Notes under the pieces: model-generated
What the model saw: only the letters and a program-made list of their open reading frames with translations
Databases searched by the model: none
Told to the model about the DNA's origin: nothing
NCBI GenBank assembly: GCA_963708155.1
Contig: OY970183.1
Span: forward strand, 434,001-498,000
From: Methylovirgula sp963708155
GTDB taxonomy: Bacteria; Pseudomonadota; Alphaproteobacteria; Rhizobiales; Beijerinckiaceae
Length of the DNA: 64,000 bases
Reading direction: 5' to 3'
Shown: piece by piece, positions 26,426 to 35,135 of the stretch
How positions within the stretch are numbered: the stretch's first letter is position 1
How the letters are laid out: each line of letters starts with the position of its first letter
Program-made: the position numbers and the translations under genes

Positions 26426-28209
26426 TGGCTCCCGAGGACGACGGCGGAATTGGCGGCGCTATAGCCAAGCTGGGCAAGCAAGGGGAAAGGCTGAGCCGGC
26501 GGCGTGAAGCGCGGCTCGATCCCGAGCAGCGGGCCGACGCGCGCGACGATCTTGCCGGCGACGGCGCCGGAGTTCCACGCCGCGGTGTGAAATCCGTAAG
26601 TTCCAGGGATGGCTTGGGGTTCGTCCAGCATCACGAAGAAAAGATACTTTGGCTTGTCCGCCGGGACAATCGCCATGAAGGTCGTCAGAACTTTGTCGTT
26701 CGAGTAACGCCCATGAACGATCTTGTCCGCAGTGCCGGTTTTGCCGCCGACGAAATAGCCGTCGATATTGGCGTTCTTGGCGGTGCCGATCTGGGCGTTG
26801 AGGCGCATCAGATAGCGCAGACTCTCGGAGGTCTCGGGCTTGACCACCCGAACGGCATTCGCCATCGCATCGGCCTCGCTGCGCTTCAGGAACGTTGGCT
26901 TGATCATATAGCCGCCATTGACGAGCGCGCCGACCGCCATCAGCGCCTGCAATGGCGCGACGTTCAAGCCCTGGCCGAAGGCGATCGTCATCGTATTGAG
27001 CTCGCTCCAATTCTTCGGCACCAGCGGCTCGGCGGATTCGGGAAGCTCGGTCCGCAGACGGGTCAATTGGCCCATCTTGCCGAGGAAGGCCTTGTGCCCG
27101 TCGACACCGACCATCATCGCCATGCGCGCGGTGCCAATGTTGGATGAATAAGTGAAGACTTCCGGCACCGCCAAAAAGCGGTGCTGCGGCTCGAAATCGT
27201 GGATGGTGAAGCGGCCGTAGTGCAAGGAATCGCGCGCATCGAGCTTGCTGTTCAGCGTCACCTTGCCGGCATCGAGTGCCATGGCGATCGTCAGCGCCTT
27301 GAAGGTCGAGCCCATCTCGTAGACGCCGACGGTCATGCGATTGATGTTTTGCGGACGAAGCGCATCGACCGGATTGTTGGGGTCGAAGTCCGGCAGCGAG
27401 GCCAGGGCGATCACTTCGCCGGTGTTGACATTGACAATAGCGGCGGCGCCGGCCTTGGCCTTGAATTTCTCGACGCCCTTGGCGAGTTCGTCGCGGACCG
27501 CGTAGGTCGCGTCGAGATCGAGCGAGGTGACGACAGGCTTCAAATTCGACGGCGTGAGATTGAACCCGGCGCTTTGCAGCGCCGAAAGGCCCTGCCCGTC
27601 GATATACTTTTCGAGGCCGGAGATTCCGACGCCATCGATATTGGCATAGCCCAGCACATGCGCGGCGATCGGCCCGTTGGGATAGACGCGCTTGTTCTCC
27701 TGCATGAAGCCGATGCCCGGCAGGCCGAGGTGATAAACGGCCTGCTGCTGCGCCGGGGTGACGGCGCGTTTGACCCAGATGAAGCCCTTGTGCGAGCTGA
27801 GCCGCTCGGTCAACTCGCGGATGCTGAGATCGGGAAAGATCGCGGAAAGCTGGTCGATCGCCTCATCGCGGTCGATGATCCGGCGCGGCTCGGCGAAGAC
27901 CGATGTCACCTTGATGTCGGTCGCGAGCACGGCACCATTGCGATCGAGAATGTCCGGCCGCGCCGCGGCGACCGTATCGGAGGCAGCCTCATGCGTCTGC
28001 CGCAATTCCGGATGCATCGCGAAATAGACGAGCTTGCCGCCAATGATGCAATAGACGAGCGTAAAGCCAAGCGCGATGAGCCGGATGCGCCGTGTGCTCT
28101 TGTTGAGCTTCGTCGTAAGCAGCATGGAAAGCAGGCCGCGGCGGCGCTTCGCTATCGCGGGCACACTGGCCGGAATTTCCTCCGGGAGTTGTTCGTCGGC
28201 ATTCATCAT
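26422..28209 (-). CDS. ftsI: septal transpeptidase PBP3 / FtsI
   Basis: A class B penicillin-binding protein of 595 residues, intact. It has a cytoplasmic basic N-terminus and one membrane anchor (about 42-62), then the pedestal domain with RPDILDRNGAVLATD. The transpeptidase domain has the active-site STFK at 301-304, SSN at 355-357 and KTGT at 490-493. It cross-links septal peptidoglycan in complex with FtsW. The start ATGATG lies four bases after the inferred ftsL stop. The stop overlaps murE by four bases. Confidence 0.96.
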   Translation of the reverse strand: MMNADEQLPEEIPASVPAIAKRRRGLLSMLLTTKLNKSTRRIRLIALGFTLVYCIIGGKLVYFAMHPELRQTHEAASDTVAAARPDILDRNGAVLATDIKVTSVFAEPRRIIDRDEAIDQLSAIFPDLSIRELTERLSSHKGFIWVKRAVTPAQQQAVYHLGLPGIGFMQENKRVYPNGPIAAHVLGYANIDGVGISGLEKYIDGQGLSALQSAGFNLTPSNLKPVVTSLDLDATYAVRDELAKGVEKFKAKAGAAAIVNVNTGEVIALASLPDFDPNNPVDALRPQNINRMTVGVYEMGSTFKALTIAMALDAGKVTLNSKLDARDSLHYGRFTIHDFEPQHRFLAVPEVFTYSSNIGTARMAMMVGVDGHKAFLGKMGQLTRLRTELPESAEPLVPKNWSELNTMTIAFGQGLNVAPLQALMAVGALVNGGYMIKPTFLKRSEADAMANAVRVVKPETSESLRYLMRLNAQIGTAKNANIDGYFVGGKTGTADKIVHGRYSNDKVLTTFMAIVPADKPKYLFFVMLDEPQAIPGTYGFHTAAWNSGAVAGKIVARVGPLLGIEPRFTPPAQPFPLLAQLGYSAANSAVVLGSH

Positions 28210-28213
28210 GGCG

Positions 28214-28619
28214 TCAGTGACTTCCCGAAGTGGGCGGACTTGCAGGGGTGATCTGCCCCGTCGCCATCGGATCGATGGGGGTATTGGTCGGATTCTGAAG
28301 GCCCAGCGCGTCGAGCTTCTGGCCGATCTCGTCCTGCGGCGGTCCTTTGTCGGGCAGGCCCGTGATCGGCACGATCTGCGTCAGAACTCGGCTGTTGCAG
28401 GGTGAGGAATTGATCGGCCAAAGCCCCTATGCGTTCCGGACGCGAGACATGCTCCCATTCCGCCCGCAGGGTGCCAATCGCGTCGGTCTCGGCCTGAAGC
28501 TTTTCGTGCAATTGCACGATCTTTTCGGCGCGGAAAATGGTCTCGTATTTCACCGAATAGGCAAAGATCGCCGTACCGACGAGACAGGCGATGGCGAGCA
28601 CGTTGAGCAGCCGGATCAT
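28214..28619 (-). CDS. ftsL: FtsL-type division protein (one frame break)
   Basis: A short bitopic protein between rsmH and ftsI, the fixed position of ftsL. One N-terminal membrane helix (LLNVLAIACLVGTAIFAYSV) is followed by a periplasmic coiled-coil stretch (FRAEKIVQLHEKLQAETDAI, then LRAEWEHVSRPERI). One extra T near 28395 shifts the frame. Deleting it gives LTQIVPITGLPDKGPPQDEIG and a Pro/Thr-rich tail ending at the TGA at 28214, about 134 residues. FtsL joins FtsB/FtsQ in the divisome that activates FtsWI. The start overlaps the rsmH stop by four bases. FtsL proteins are poorly conserved, so position and topology carry the call. Confidence 0.85.
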
Positions 28620-29659
28620 CCGCCCCTCCGCGTTTGTTTCTGCGGCAGGCGCGCGAGCGAGACGAGGGCCGGGTCGAGCGATTGCGCGGGCGCCTCGGTG
28701 CGAATGGCGAAACGCAATTTGGCCGAGCGCGCGCGCGGATTGTCCGCGATTTCGGCCGGCGTGGCTTCGATCGGCTGCTTGCCCGTGAGCGCGAAGCTCG
28801 GCGCGGCCTTCAGCGGCTCGCCCGGAAGCGGCCGCGATTTCGCCTCGCCGCGGCCGGAGCGCGCGGCGAGGAACTGCTTGACGATGCGATCCTCGAGCGA
28901 GTGGAAAGTGACGACCGCGAGCCGGCCGCCCGGCTTCAACAGCCGTTCCGCCGCGCAAAGACCGTCGACCAGTTCGCCCAGCTCATCGTTGACCGCGATG
29001 CGCAGCGCTTGAAAGCTGCGCGTCGCCGGATGGATGGCGCCGGGCCGTGCGGGCAGCACGCGCGCGATGAGCGTGGCGAGCTGCGCCGTCGTGGTGATCG
29101 GCGCCTCCGCGCGGGCGGCGATGATCGCTCTGGCGATGCGGCGCGCGGCGCGCTCCTCGCCGAAATAATAGAAGATGTCGGCAAGCACCGCCTCATCAGC
29201 TTCATTGACGAGATCGGCTGCACTTTGGCCCTGACCGCTCATGCGCATGTCGAGCGGGCCCTCCTGCCGAAACGAGAAGCCGCGCTCGGCTTCATCGATT
29301 TGCATGGAAGAAACACCAATGTCGAAGACGATGCCGTCGAAGCTTGTGATGCCCTGCGCGCGTGCGACGCTTTCGAGCTCGGAAAAGCGCGCCTCGACCA
29401 ACGTCAACCGGCCGCCCGCGGCGTCGACAAGGTCAAAGCCCGCCGCGACCGCGCGGGGATCGCGATCGAGCGCCAGAACTTTCGTGTCAGGGGTCGCGAG
29501 GATGGCGGCGGAATAACCACCGGCACCGAAGGTCGCGTCGAGATAGAGGCCACCGGCTTCAGGCGTCAGGGCTTCGAGGACCTCCACACGAAGCACGGGA
29601 ATGTGACGGGCCAGTCCGCCAGCGGCGACGTGCTGAAGATCGCCGCGGCCCGAATTCAT
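28616..29659 (-). CDS. rsmH: 16S rRNA (cytosine1402-N4)-methyltransferase
   Basis: RsmH (MraW) methylates N4 of C1402 in the decoding centre with S-adenosylmethionine. The 347-residue product opens with HIPVLRVEVLEALTP and YLDATFGAGGYSAAIL (AdoMet motif I), then VLALDRDPRA, FDIGVSSMQIDEAERGFSF and DMRMSGQGQSAADLVN. The end has VVTFHSLEDRIVKQFL and DNPRARSAKLR. The start at 29659 overlaps the mraZ stop by four bases. An in-frame extension upstream to 30265 has no stop but is only the out-of-frame reading of mraZ. The frame is intact. Confidence 0.95.
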   Translation of the reverse strand: MNSGRGDLQHVAAGGLARHIPVLRVEVLEALTPEAGGLYLDATFGAGGYSAAILATPDTKVLALDRDPRAVAAGFDLVDAAGGRLTLVEARFSELESVARAQGITSFDGIVFDIGVSSMQIDEAERGFSFRQEGPLDMRMSGQGQSAADLVNEADEAVLADIFYYFGEERAARRIARAIIAARAEAPITTTAQLATLIARVLPARPGAIHPATRSFQALRIAVNDELGELVDGLCAAERLLKPGGRLAVVTFHSLEDRIVKQFLAARSGRGEAKSRPLPGEPLKAAPSFALTGKQPIEATPAEIADNPRARSAKLRFAIRTEAPAQSLDPALVSLARLPQKQTRRGG

Positions 29660-30144
29660 TCCCGTGCTCCACGTGGCGGCGGCCCCTCTGGCGCCGATGA
29701 TTGGGAACCGAACTGCTTCCGCAAGATGCGCGATCGAGCTTTGGCCTCCTCGAAATGCGCCTGAAAACGGCTTGGTTCCCAGATCTGAAACCTGTCTCCT
29801 TTTCCGAGGAAGGTGACTTCCTGCGTGATGTGCGCGATGGCCTTGATCGTCTCCGACAGAACGACGCGGCCCTCCGCATCCACTTTCAAAATCTCGCTGG
29901 CTCCAAACAAAGCCGTCGAGAGATGGTCCCGTTCTTCCGAATAAGGCGCGTGACGCGCCAAAAGCTGATCGATCTCCCGCAACAAGGCATTGCCGCCGCA
30001 ATCGACAGCCTCGCCCTCCAGGGCCGGATGCACGAAGAGCCCGTCGAATCCATCGCGTGCCAGAACCGCTCTGAAAGGCGCCGGGATCGACACGCGTCCC
30101 TTCGCATCCAGCCGGTTGGTGAAACACGAGACGAACCGGTCCAA
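29656..30144 (-). CDS. mraZ: transcriptional regulator MraZ
   Basis: MraZ is an AbrB/SpoVT-like double-swapped-hairpin protein that binds its own promoter and controls the dcw operon. Two MraZ repeats are visible: DRFVSCFTNRLDAKGRVSIP with FRAVLARDGFDGLFVHP, and FGASEILKVDAEGRVVL with TFLGKGDRFQIWEP. The DAKGR and DAEGR elements are the family hallmarks. I place the start at the TTG just before DRFVSCF, where related proteins begin; a longer frame to 30165 adds a Gly-rich MGGGGGG extension. It heads the cluster, overlaps rsmH by four bases, and has a three-box operator upstream. Confidence 0.93.
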   Translation of the reverse strand: MDRFVSCFTNRLDAKGRVSIPAPFRAVLARDGFDGLFVHPALEGEAVDCGGNALLREIDQLLARHAPYSEERDHLSTALFGASEILKVDAEGRVVLSETIKAIAHITQEVTFLGKGDRFQIWEPSRFQAHFEEAKARSRILRKQFGSQSSAPEGPPPRGARE

Positions 30145-30244
30145 GCCCCCGCCTCCGCCACCCAAAACGCAACGCCGCGAAACCGTCCCCGGCTGGCTCG
30201 CCCTCGGCCACCCAAACGCCGGGCGGCGGGGCGAGCCTCATCCG

Positions 30245-30270
30245 TGGGATAGCTTGGGATAACATGGGAT
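30245..30270. promoter_or_regulatory. MraZ operator: three TGGGAT boxes with 10-bp period
   Basis: TGGGAT occurs at 30245-30250, 30255-30260 and 30265-30270, exactly ten bases apart, 100-125 bases upstream of the mraZ start. MraZ is known to bind TGGGN repeats separated by five bases upstream of mraZ, which this matches exactly. The boxes read on the plus strand, opposite to mraZ transcription. Autoregulation of the whole dcw operon is therefore likely. Confidence 0.85.
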
Positions 30271-30458
30271 ATGAGTCCGGTCAATCTGGGTTATGGCGCC
30301 ACGGCATGGGCGCGCGAGAGCGACGCACAGTTCGAGCAGATTAGAAAGTGTTAGGGTTAACAGCGCGTTGAAGGCGCAAATTTGGCCTGTCGGGGGCGCG
30401 GGCAAACGGCTGCAAGAGCTAAAAAAATCAGCGAATAGCGAGATGACCGCCTCGCCGA

Positions 30459-31046
30459 TTATGGGGCGGGAGCGCGTCCCATTTCCTCGCCGAAGAGTTT
30501 TTCGACGAGGTCCGGCGTGATGACCACCCGGCCACCTTCCAGCGTCGCCTCCAGCATCAGCCATTGCCAGATGCGCACGAAGGCCGCTTCCGGCGTCAGC
30601 CCGTCCGCTTCCACCGGAACATTTTCCGTCTTTGCCAACCAGAGTTCGATGTAGGGGGCGGCAAGCCGCAATTTCTGCCGCAGCACGACTTCGGTGCAGG
30701 CCGGAATTTCAAATATCCCCCTGCCCGTCTTCGCCACTTTGGACCGGCTGACCGCCTTGGCACGGCTCGTGTGACGCGCAGCGCTACGCGCCGCCTTCAG
30801 CGGCGACGTAAGCGGCGGCGGCAAAGGCGGCAGCAGCGCGCGCTTGCTGACGCGCGCGGTCTTGATCGGCACGGACTTGCGCGCCGTGATCTTCTTCGCG
30901 GCGGCTGGCTTTGCCGCGGACTTCTTGGCGGCAGCCTTCTTCGCAACAGGTTTTTTGGCAGCCGCTTTCTTTGTCGCGACGCGCTTCTTCGCGCCCGCAT
31001 GCGATGCCGGCGTCTTGCTTCCGCGCTTTTGCTTATCTCGCGCCAT
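30459..31046 (-). CDS. histone-H1-like Lys/Ala-rich protein with an uncharacterised C-terminal region
   Basis: 195 residues. Residues about 1-110 are Lys/Ala/Pro-rich with repeated AAKK/KKPVAKK-type units, resembling bacterial histone-H1-like proteins that bind DNA through disordered basic tails. Residues about 110-195 are quite different, hydrophobic and structured (FEIPACTEVVLRQKLRLAAP, then YIELWLAKTENVPVE and VRIWQWLMLEATLEGGRVVI). I do not recognise a family for them. The ATG lies 18 bases after the glcF stop, so it could be the last gene of the glc operon. It ends about 190 bases from the MraZ operator. DNA binding is an inference from composition only. Confidence 0.65.
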   Translation of the reverse strand: MARDKQKRGSKTPASHAGAKKRVATKKAAAKKPVAKKAAAKKSAAKPAAAKKITARKSVPIKTARVSKRALLPPLPPPLTSPLKAARSAARHTSRAKAVSRSKVAKTGRGIFEIPACTEVVLRQKLRLAAPYIELWLAKTENVPVEADGLTPEAAFVRIWQWLMLEATLEGGRVVITPDLVEKLFGEEMGRAPAP

Positions 31047-31064
31047 CTCGCTCCTCTGCCAGCA

Positions 31065-32393
31065 TCATGCGCTGGCGCGTTCGATTTGCAAGGGCATCGG
31101 GCCGCCGTTTGCCCAATCCAGCAGTTCGACCGTATGGACGACCGGAATATCCGTGCCGCTCGCGAGCTGCGTCATGCAGCCGATGTTGCCGAGGGCGATA
31201 ATATCCGGCCGGAGAGCCTCGATATTGGCGAGCTTGCGGGTTCGCAGCCGGTCGGCAAAGAAGGGCTGCATGATGTTATAGGTACCGGCCGAGCCGCAGC
31301 AGATGTGTCCCTCCGGCACATCGCGTACCTTGAACCCCGCGGCCTTCAGCAGGCGCTTCGGCTGATCGGTGATCTTCTGGCCGTGCTGCAGCGAACAGGC
31401 CGCATGATAGGCGACGATTTTGTCCTGCGCCGGCCCCGGCGCGAGATCGAGTTCGGCGACATATTCGCAGATGTCCTTCGCGAGCCGCGAAATCTCCGCC
31501 GCTTTCCCGGCATAGGCAGGATCCTCGCGCAGCATGAAGCCATAATCCTTCAGCGTCGTACCGCAGCCGGAGGCGGTGACGAGGATCGCATCGAGCCCGC
31601 CATTGGCGGCGATCTTCATCCAGGCGTCGATATTGGCCCGCGCGAAATCAAGCGCCTGTGGTGTCTTGCCCATGTGATGCACCAAGGCGCCGCAGCAGCC
31701 CTCGTCCGGCGCTTCGACAACCTCGATGCCGTTGCGCGTCAGCAGCCGGATCGCCGCCGCATTGATGCGCGGATCGAGGACCTGTTGCGCGCAGCCTTTT
31801 AGCAGAGCCACGCGGCCGCGCTTTTTGCCCTGCGCCGGCGAGACAAAGGGCGACTTCAGTGCAGGCGGCAGACGCTGCGGCGTCAGCGCCAGCAAAGCCG
31901 CGAGCCGATCGATCAGTCGCGGCGTTTTGCGCGGCGCGCCGATACCACGCTTCACAACGCCCGCGAAAGGTCGCGCCAGCGCCGCCGCCCGTAGCGCCAG
32001 CGCAAAGCGGCGCGGATAGGGCAGGATCGCCGCGAGCAGGCTGCGCATCACCCGATCCTTCCACGGCCGTCTGTAGGTCTCCTCGATATGCGCGCGCGCG
32101 TGATCGACGAGATGCATGTAATTCACGCCCGAGGGACACGTCGTCATGCAGGAGAGGCAGGAAAGACAACGATCGAGATGCGTGACGACATCGGCCGGCG
32201 CCGCCCGTCCCTGCTCGAACATTTCCTTGATGAGATAGATGCGCCCGCGCGGACTATCGAGTTCGTCGCCTTCGAGCACATAGGTCGGGCAGGTCGCGGT
32301 GCAGAAGCCGCAATGGACGCAGGAGCGCAGAATCTTTTCCGACACCGCCATATGGCTATCGGTGAGTTGCTCCTCGGTGAAAATTGTCTGCAT
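31065..32393 (-). CDS. glcF: glycolate oxidase iron-sulfur subunit
   Basis: 442 residues. Two 4Fe-4S ferredoxin motifs occupy the N-terminal third: CVHCGFCTATCPTY and CLSCLSCMTTCPSGV. Two CCG-type domains follow (EGCCGALVHHMGK and HICCGSAGTYNIMQP, with paired Cys such as ASGCGTTLKDYG and YHAACSLQHGQK). GlcF passes electrons from the flavin subunits GlcD/GlcE towards the quinone pool. The ATG at 32393 comes two bases after the glcE stop; a TTG two codons earlier overlaps it. The frame is intact. Confidence 0.93.
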   Translation of the reverse strand: MQTIFTEEQLTDSHMAVSEKILRSCVHCGFCTATCPTYVLEGDELDSPRGRIYLIKEMFEQGRAAPADVVTHLDRCLSCLSCMTTCPSGVNYMHLVDHARAHIEETYRRPWKDRVMRSLLAAILPYPRRFALALRAAALARPFAGVVKRGIGAPRKTPRLIDRLAALLALTPQRLPPALKSPFVSPAQGKKRGRVALLKGCAQQVLDPRINAAAIRLLTRNGIEVVEAPDEGCCGALVHHMGKTPQALDFARANIDAWMKIAANGGLDAILVTASGCGTTLKDYGFMLREDPAYAGKAAEISRLAKDICEYVAELDLAPGPAQDKIVAYHAACSLQHGQKITDQPKRLLKAAGFKVRDVPEGHICCGSAGTYNIMQPFFADRLRTRKLANIEALRPDIIALGNIGCMTQLASGTDIPVVHTVELLDWANGGPMPLQIERASA

Positions 32394-32395
32394 GA

Positions 32396-33598
32396 TCAAA
32401 TACCCGCGTACATGCGGCCGGGATTGAGAACGCCGTCCGGATCGAAACTCGTCTTGATGTCCTTCGTCAGCTTGAGCAAAGGCGTCGCGAGCGGCTCGAA
32501 GACATCGACGGCGCGGCGCACATCGTCCGGCGCGCGCACGAGTGTCGCATGGCCGATCGTCTGGCCGTTACCGGCCCTGGCCAGTGCAGTGCGGATGGCT
32601 GTTGCGCCTGCATCGCCCGACGCCGCGACCGACAGCCAGACGAGACCGCCGGCCCAATCGTAGTAATAGCGTGCCGCGACCTGCTTCAAGAGCAGATCGA
32701 CAAATTTGGGCGCGCGGGTCGGCTGAACCGACACATGCCAGATGGCAGCGTCCGGTGGCGAGACGAGCGGCACGACATTGCGGATCGCGCGCCAGAGCGC
32801 CCCGGCATAATCCGGCGCCAATGCCTCGCCGGATTCGAACGGCGCCAGCGTGCGCCGCAGGGCCGACAGGCGCTCGTCGACCGAGGCTTGCGGACCTTCG
32901 AGACGGAACAGGGTGAGCGGCTCCGGCGTCGCCAACCCAGCCGGAAGGTGCGCCGAGGCGGCGACGAAGAGCGGTGAGCCGAGCGCAGCGCAGAGCGCTG
33001 CAACAGCCTTGCCATCGGCGAGACCATAGAGCGCCAGCGTGCCCGCAAATGGCGGGTGCGGCAGAACCTTGAATGTCGCTTCGGTGATGACACCGAGCGT
33101 GCCGTGACTGCCGCAGAGCAGTTTCACGAGATCGAGCCCGGTGACATTCTTCATCACCCGCCCGCCAGTCTTGACGATCTCGCCCCGGCCGTTGACGAAG
33201 CGCAGGCCGATCAGAAAATCGCGCGCGGCGCCGGCCGAAATGCGGCGCGGGCCGGAGATGTTGCAAGCCGCGATGCCGCCGAGCGTCGGCTCGCCTTGCG
33301 TCCCGTAGAGCGCGCGATGATCCATCGGCTCGAAAGGGAGTGCCTGATTGTTTTTCGTCAGCGCCGCTTCGATCTCGGCGAGCGGCGTCCCCGCCCGCGC
33401 AGAAATCACGAGCTCGCTCGGCTCATACAGCGTGATGCCGGTGAGGCCGCGTGTCGAAAGCCGCGTCTCGGCCGCCACCGGCCGCCCAAGTCCCGCGCGC
33501 GTGCCACCGCCCTCGATGACGACGGGCTTGGACGTGGCACGCGTGGCGTCGATGGCCTCGACGGTCTCAGCCTCGCTTTTGGGCGTGAGGAAATTCAT
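32396..33598 (-). CDS. glcE: glycolate oxidase FAD-binding subunit
   Basis: About 400 residues of the FAD_binding_4 (PCMH/VAO) fold. The cofactor-binding text is VVIEGGGTRAGLGRP, then ISARAGTPLAEIEAAL, TLGGIAACNISGPRR and VKTGGRVMKNVTGLDLVKL, with GTLGVITEATFKVLP. The C-terminal substrate cap is the shorter GlcE version. I start it at the ATG at 33598 (MNFLTPKSE); a GTG at 33616 is an alternative. It is placed 39 bases after glcD and is followed directly by glcF, the usual glcDEF order. Confidence 0.92.
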   Translation of the reverse strand: MNFLTPKSEAETVEAIDATRATSKPVVIEGGGTRAGLGRPVAAETRLSTRGLTGITLYEPSELVISARAGTPLAEIEAALTKNNQALPFEPMDHRALYGTQGEPTLGGIAACNISGPRRISAGAARDFLIGLRFVNGRGEIVKTGGRVMKNVTGLDLVKLLCGSHGTLGVITEATFKVLPHPPFAGTLALYGLADGKAVAALCAALGSPLFVAASAHLPAGLATPEPLTLFRLEGPQASVDERLSALRRTLAPFESGEALAPDYAGALWRAIRNVVPLVSPPDAAIWHVSVQPTRAPKFVDLLLKQVAARYYYDWAGGLVWLSVAASGDAGATAIRTALARAGNGQTIGHATLVRAPDDVRRAVDVFEPLATPLLKLTKDIKTSFDPDGVLNPGRMYAGI

Positions 33599-33637
33599 GG
33601 CGTTGTGAGCTAACACGGACGGAGGCGCTTGTCGCCT

Positions 33638-35074
33638 TTATGCTGCCACCCTGCCCTCCAGCGGGAAGACCTTGGCCGGGTTCAGCCGCCAGCCGGGATC
33701 GAAAGCCGCGCGCACGCGCATCTGCTGTGCGAGATCGATCTGGCTAAACTGGAACGGCATCAAATCGCGTTTCTCGATGCCGACGCCATGCTCGCCGGTG
33801 AGACAGCCGCCGACTTCGACACAGAGCTTGAGGATTTCCTCGCCTACCTTCTCGGCTTTCTCCTGCTCGACCGGATCGTTGATGTTGTAAAGCACGAGTG
33901 GATGCAGATTGCCGTCGCCGGCATGGAAGACATTGGCGACGCGCAGGCCCGATTCCGCGACGATCTCGTTCAACCGATGCAGCACCTGCGGCAGCTTGCC
34001 GGTTGGGATCGTGCCGTCCATGCAGATGTAATCGGCCACGCGCCCCGTGGCGCCGAAGGCAGATTTGCGGCCCTTCCAGATCGCCGCTGTTTCCATCGCC
34101 GATTTCGATTCCTTGATGGCGGTGACGCCGTAATCCTTGGCGATGGCGACGATCTTGGCGAGTTCGGCATCGATCTCGGCGGGCGAGCCTTCGGACTCGA
34201 TGATCAACAGAGCGCCGACGTCGAGCGGATAGCCGGCATGGGCAAAATCCTCGCAAATCTCGATGGCGAGCTTGTCCATGAATTCGATCGCAACAGGCAC
34301 GATACCCGCGGCGATGATCGCCGCGACGCAGCCCCCCGCCGCCTCGCTCGTCGGAAAGCCGAAGAGCACCGGCCGCGCATCCTCGGGCATCGGCAGGATA
34401 CGCAAGGTCGCTTCCGCGACAATGCCAAGCTGCCCTTCGGAGCCGACGACGAGGCCCAAAAGATCAAGGCCCGGACTGTCGAGATAAGGCCCGCCGATCT
34501 CCACCACGGTGCCGTCAACGAGCACCATCTTGACGCCGAGCACATTGTTGGTCGTCACGCCATATTTCAGGCAATGCGCGCCGCCGGAATTCATGCCGAT
34601 ATTACCGGCAATCGTACAGGCAAGCTGCGAGGAAGGATCGGGCGCATAGAAGAAGCGCTCGGCCGCGACCGCGCCAGAGATTGCGAGGTTCGTGACGCCG
34701 GACTGCACGCGGATCGTGCGATTGGCATAATCAATGTCGAGTACCTGCGCCATCTTGGCGACACCGACGACGACCGCATCCTCCTGCGGAATGGCGCCGC
34801 CCGCGAGCGACGTGCCGGCGCCGCGCGCGACGACGTTAACGCCCTCCTTGTGGAGAAAGGCCATGATGGCGGACAATTCCTCCGTCGTCCGGGGCAGCAC
34901 AACGGCAAGCGGAATTCGCCGATAGGCGGTCAGCGCGTCAGTCTCGAAGGCGCGGCGCTCATCCTCCGCCGTGATCAGCGAATCCGGCGCGACGAGCGCT
35001 GCGAGGCCCGCGATGATCGTCTCGCGGCGGGCGAGGATCGCGGGATCGGGCTTGGGGAATTGAATGCCGGACAT
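33638..35074 (-). CDS. glcD: glycolate/D-lactate dehydrogenase FAD subunit
   Basis: 478 residues. The PCMH-type FAD domain has VVARGAGTSLAGGAIPQEDAV, IRVQSGVTNLAIS and FFYAPDPSSQLACTIAGNIG, followed by MNSGGAHCLKYGVTTNNVLG. The FAD-oxidase C-terminal domain has VFHAGDGNLHPLVLY and CLTGEHGVGIEKR, whose His residues are metal and substrate ligands. GlcD oxidises glycolate (or D-lactate) to the 2-oxo acid. It heads glcDEF on the minus strand, 61 bases after the CYTH gene. The frame is intact and the length normal. Confidence 0.94.
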   Translation of the reverse strand: MSGIQFPKPDPAILARRETIIAGLAALVAPDSLITAEDERRAFETDALTAYRRIPLAVVLPRTTEELSAIMAFLHKEGVNVVARGAGTSLAGGAIPQEDAVVVGVAKMAQVLDIDYANRTIRVQSGVTNLAISGAVAAERFFYAPDPSSQLACTIAGNIGMNSGGAHCLKYGVTTNNVLGVKMVLVDGTVVEIGGPYLDSPGLDLLGLVVGSEGQLGIVAEATLRILPMPEDARPVLFGFPTSEAAGGCVAAIIAAGIVPVAIEFMDKLAIEICEDFAHAGYPLDVGALLIIESEGSPAEIDAELAKIVAIAKDYGVTAIKESKSAMETAAIWKGRKSAFGATGRVADYICMDGTIPTGKLPQVLHRLNEIVAESGLRVANVFHAGDGNLHPLVLYNINDPVEQEKAEKVGEEILKLCVEVGGCLTGEHGVGIEKRDLMPFQFSQIDLAQQMRVRAAFDPGWRLNPAKVFPLEGRVAA

Positions 35075-35135
35075 GTTCAGCCTTTTCTCGCCGGACCATG
35101 CCCCCAAGCCCCGCCTTCGGCAACAGTTTTGACGA

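Noticed and set aside
28616..30265. A 549-residue frame that would extend rsmH upstream
   Set aside because: Its N-terminal 200 residues are mraZ read in the wrong frame. The rsmH start overlapping the mraZ stop at 29656-29659 fits the operon.
30245..30270. Iterons or a CRISPR fragment
   Set aside because: Three six-base repeats at 10-bp spacing upstream of mraZ are better explained as MraZ boxes. There is no long repeat-spacer structure or Rep gene.
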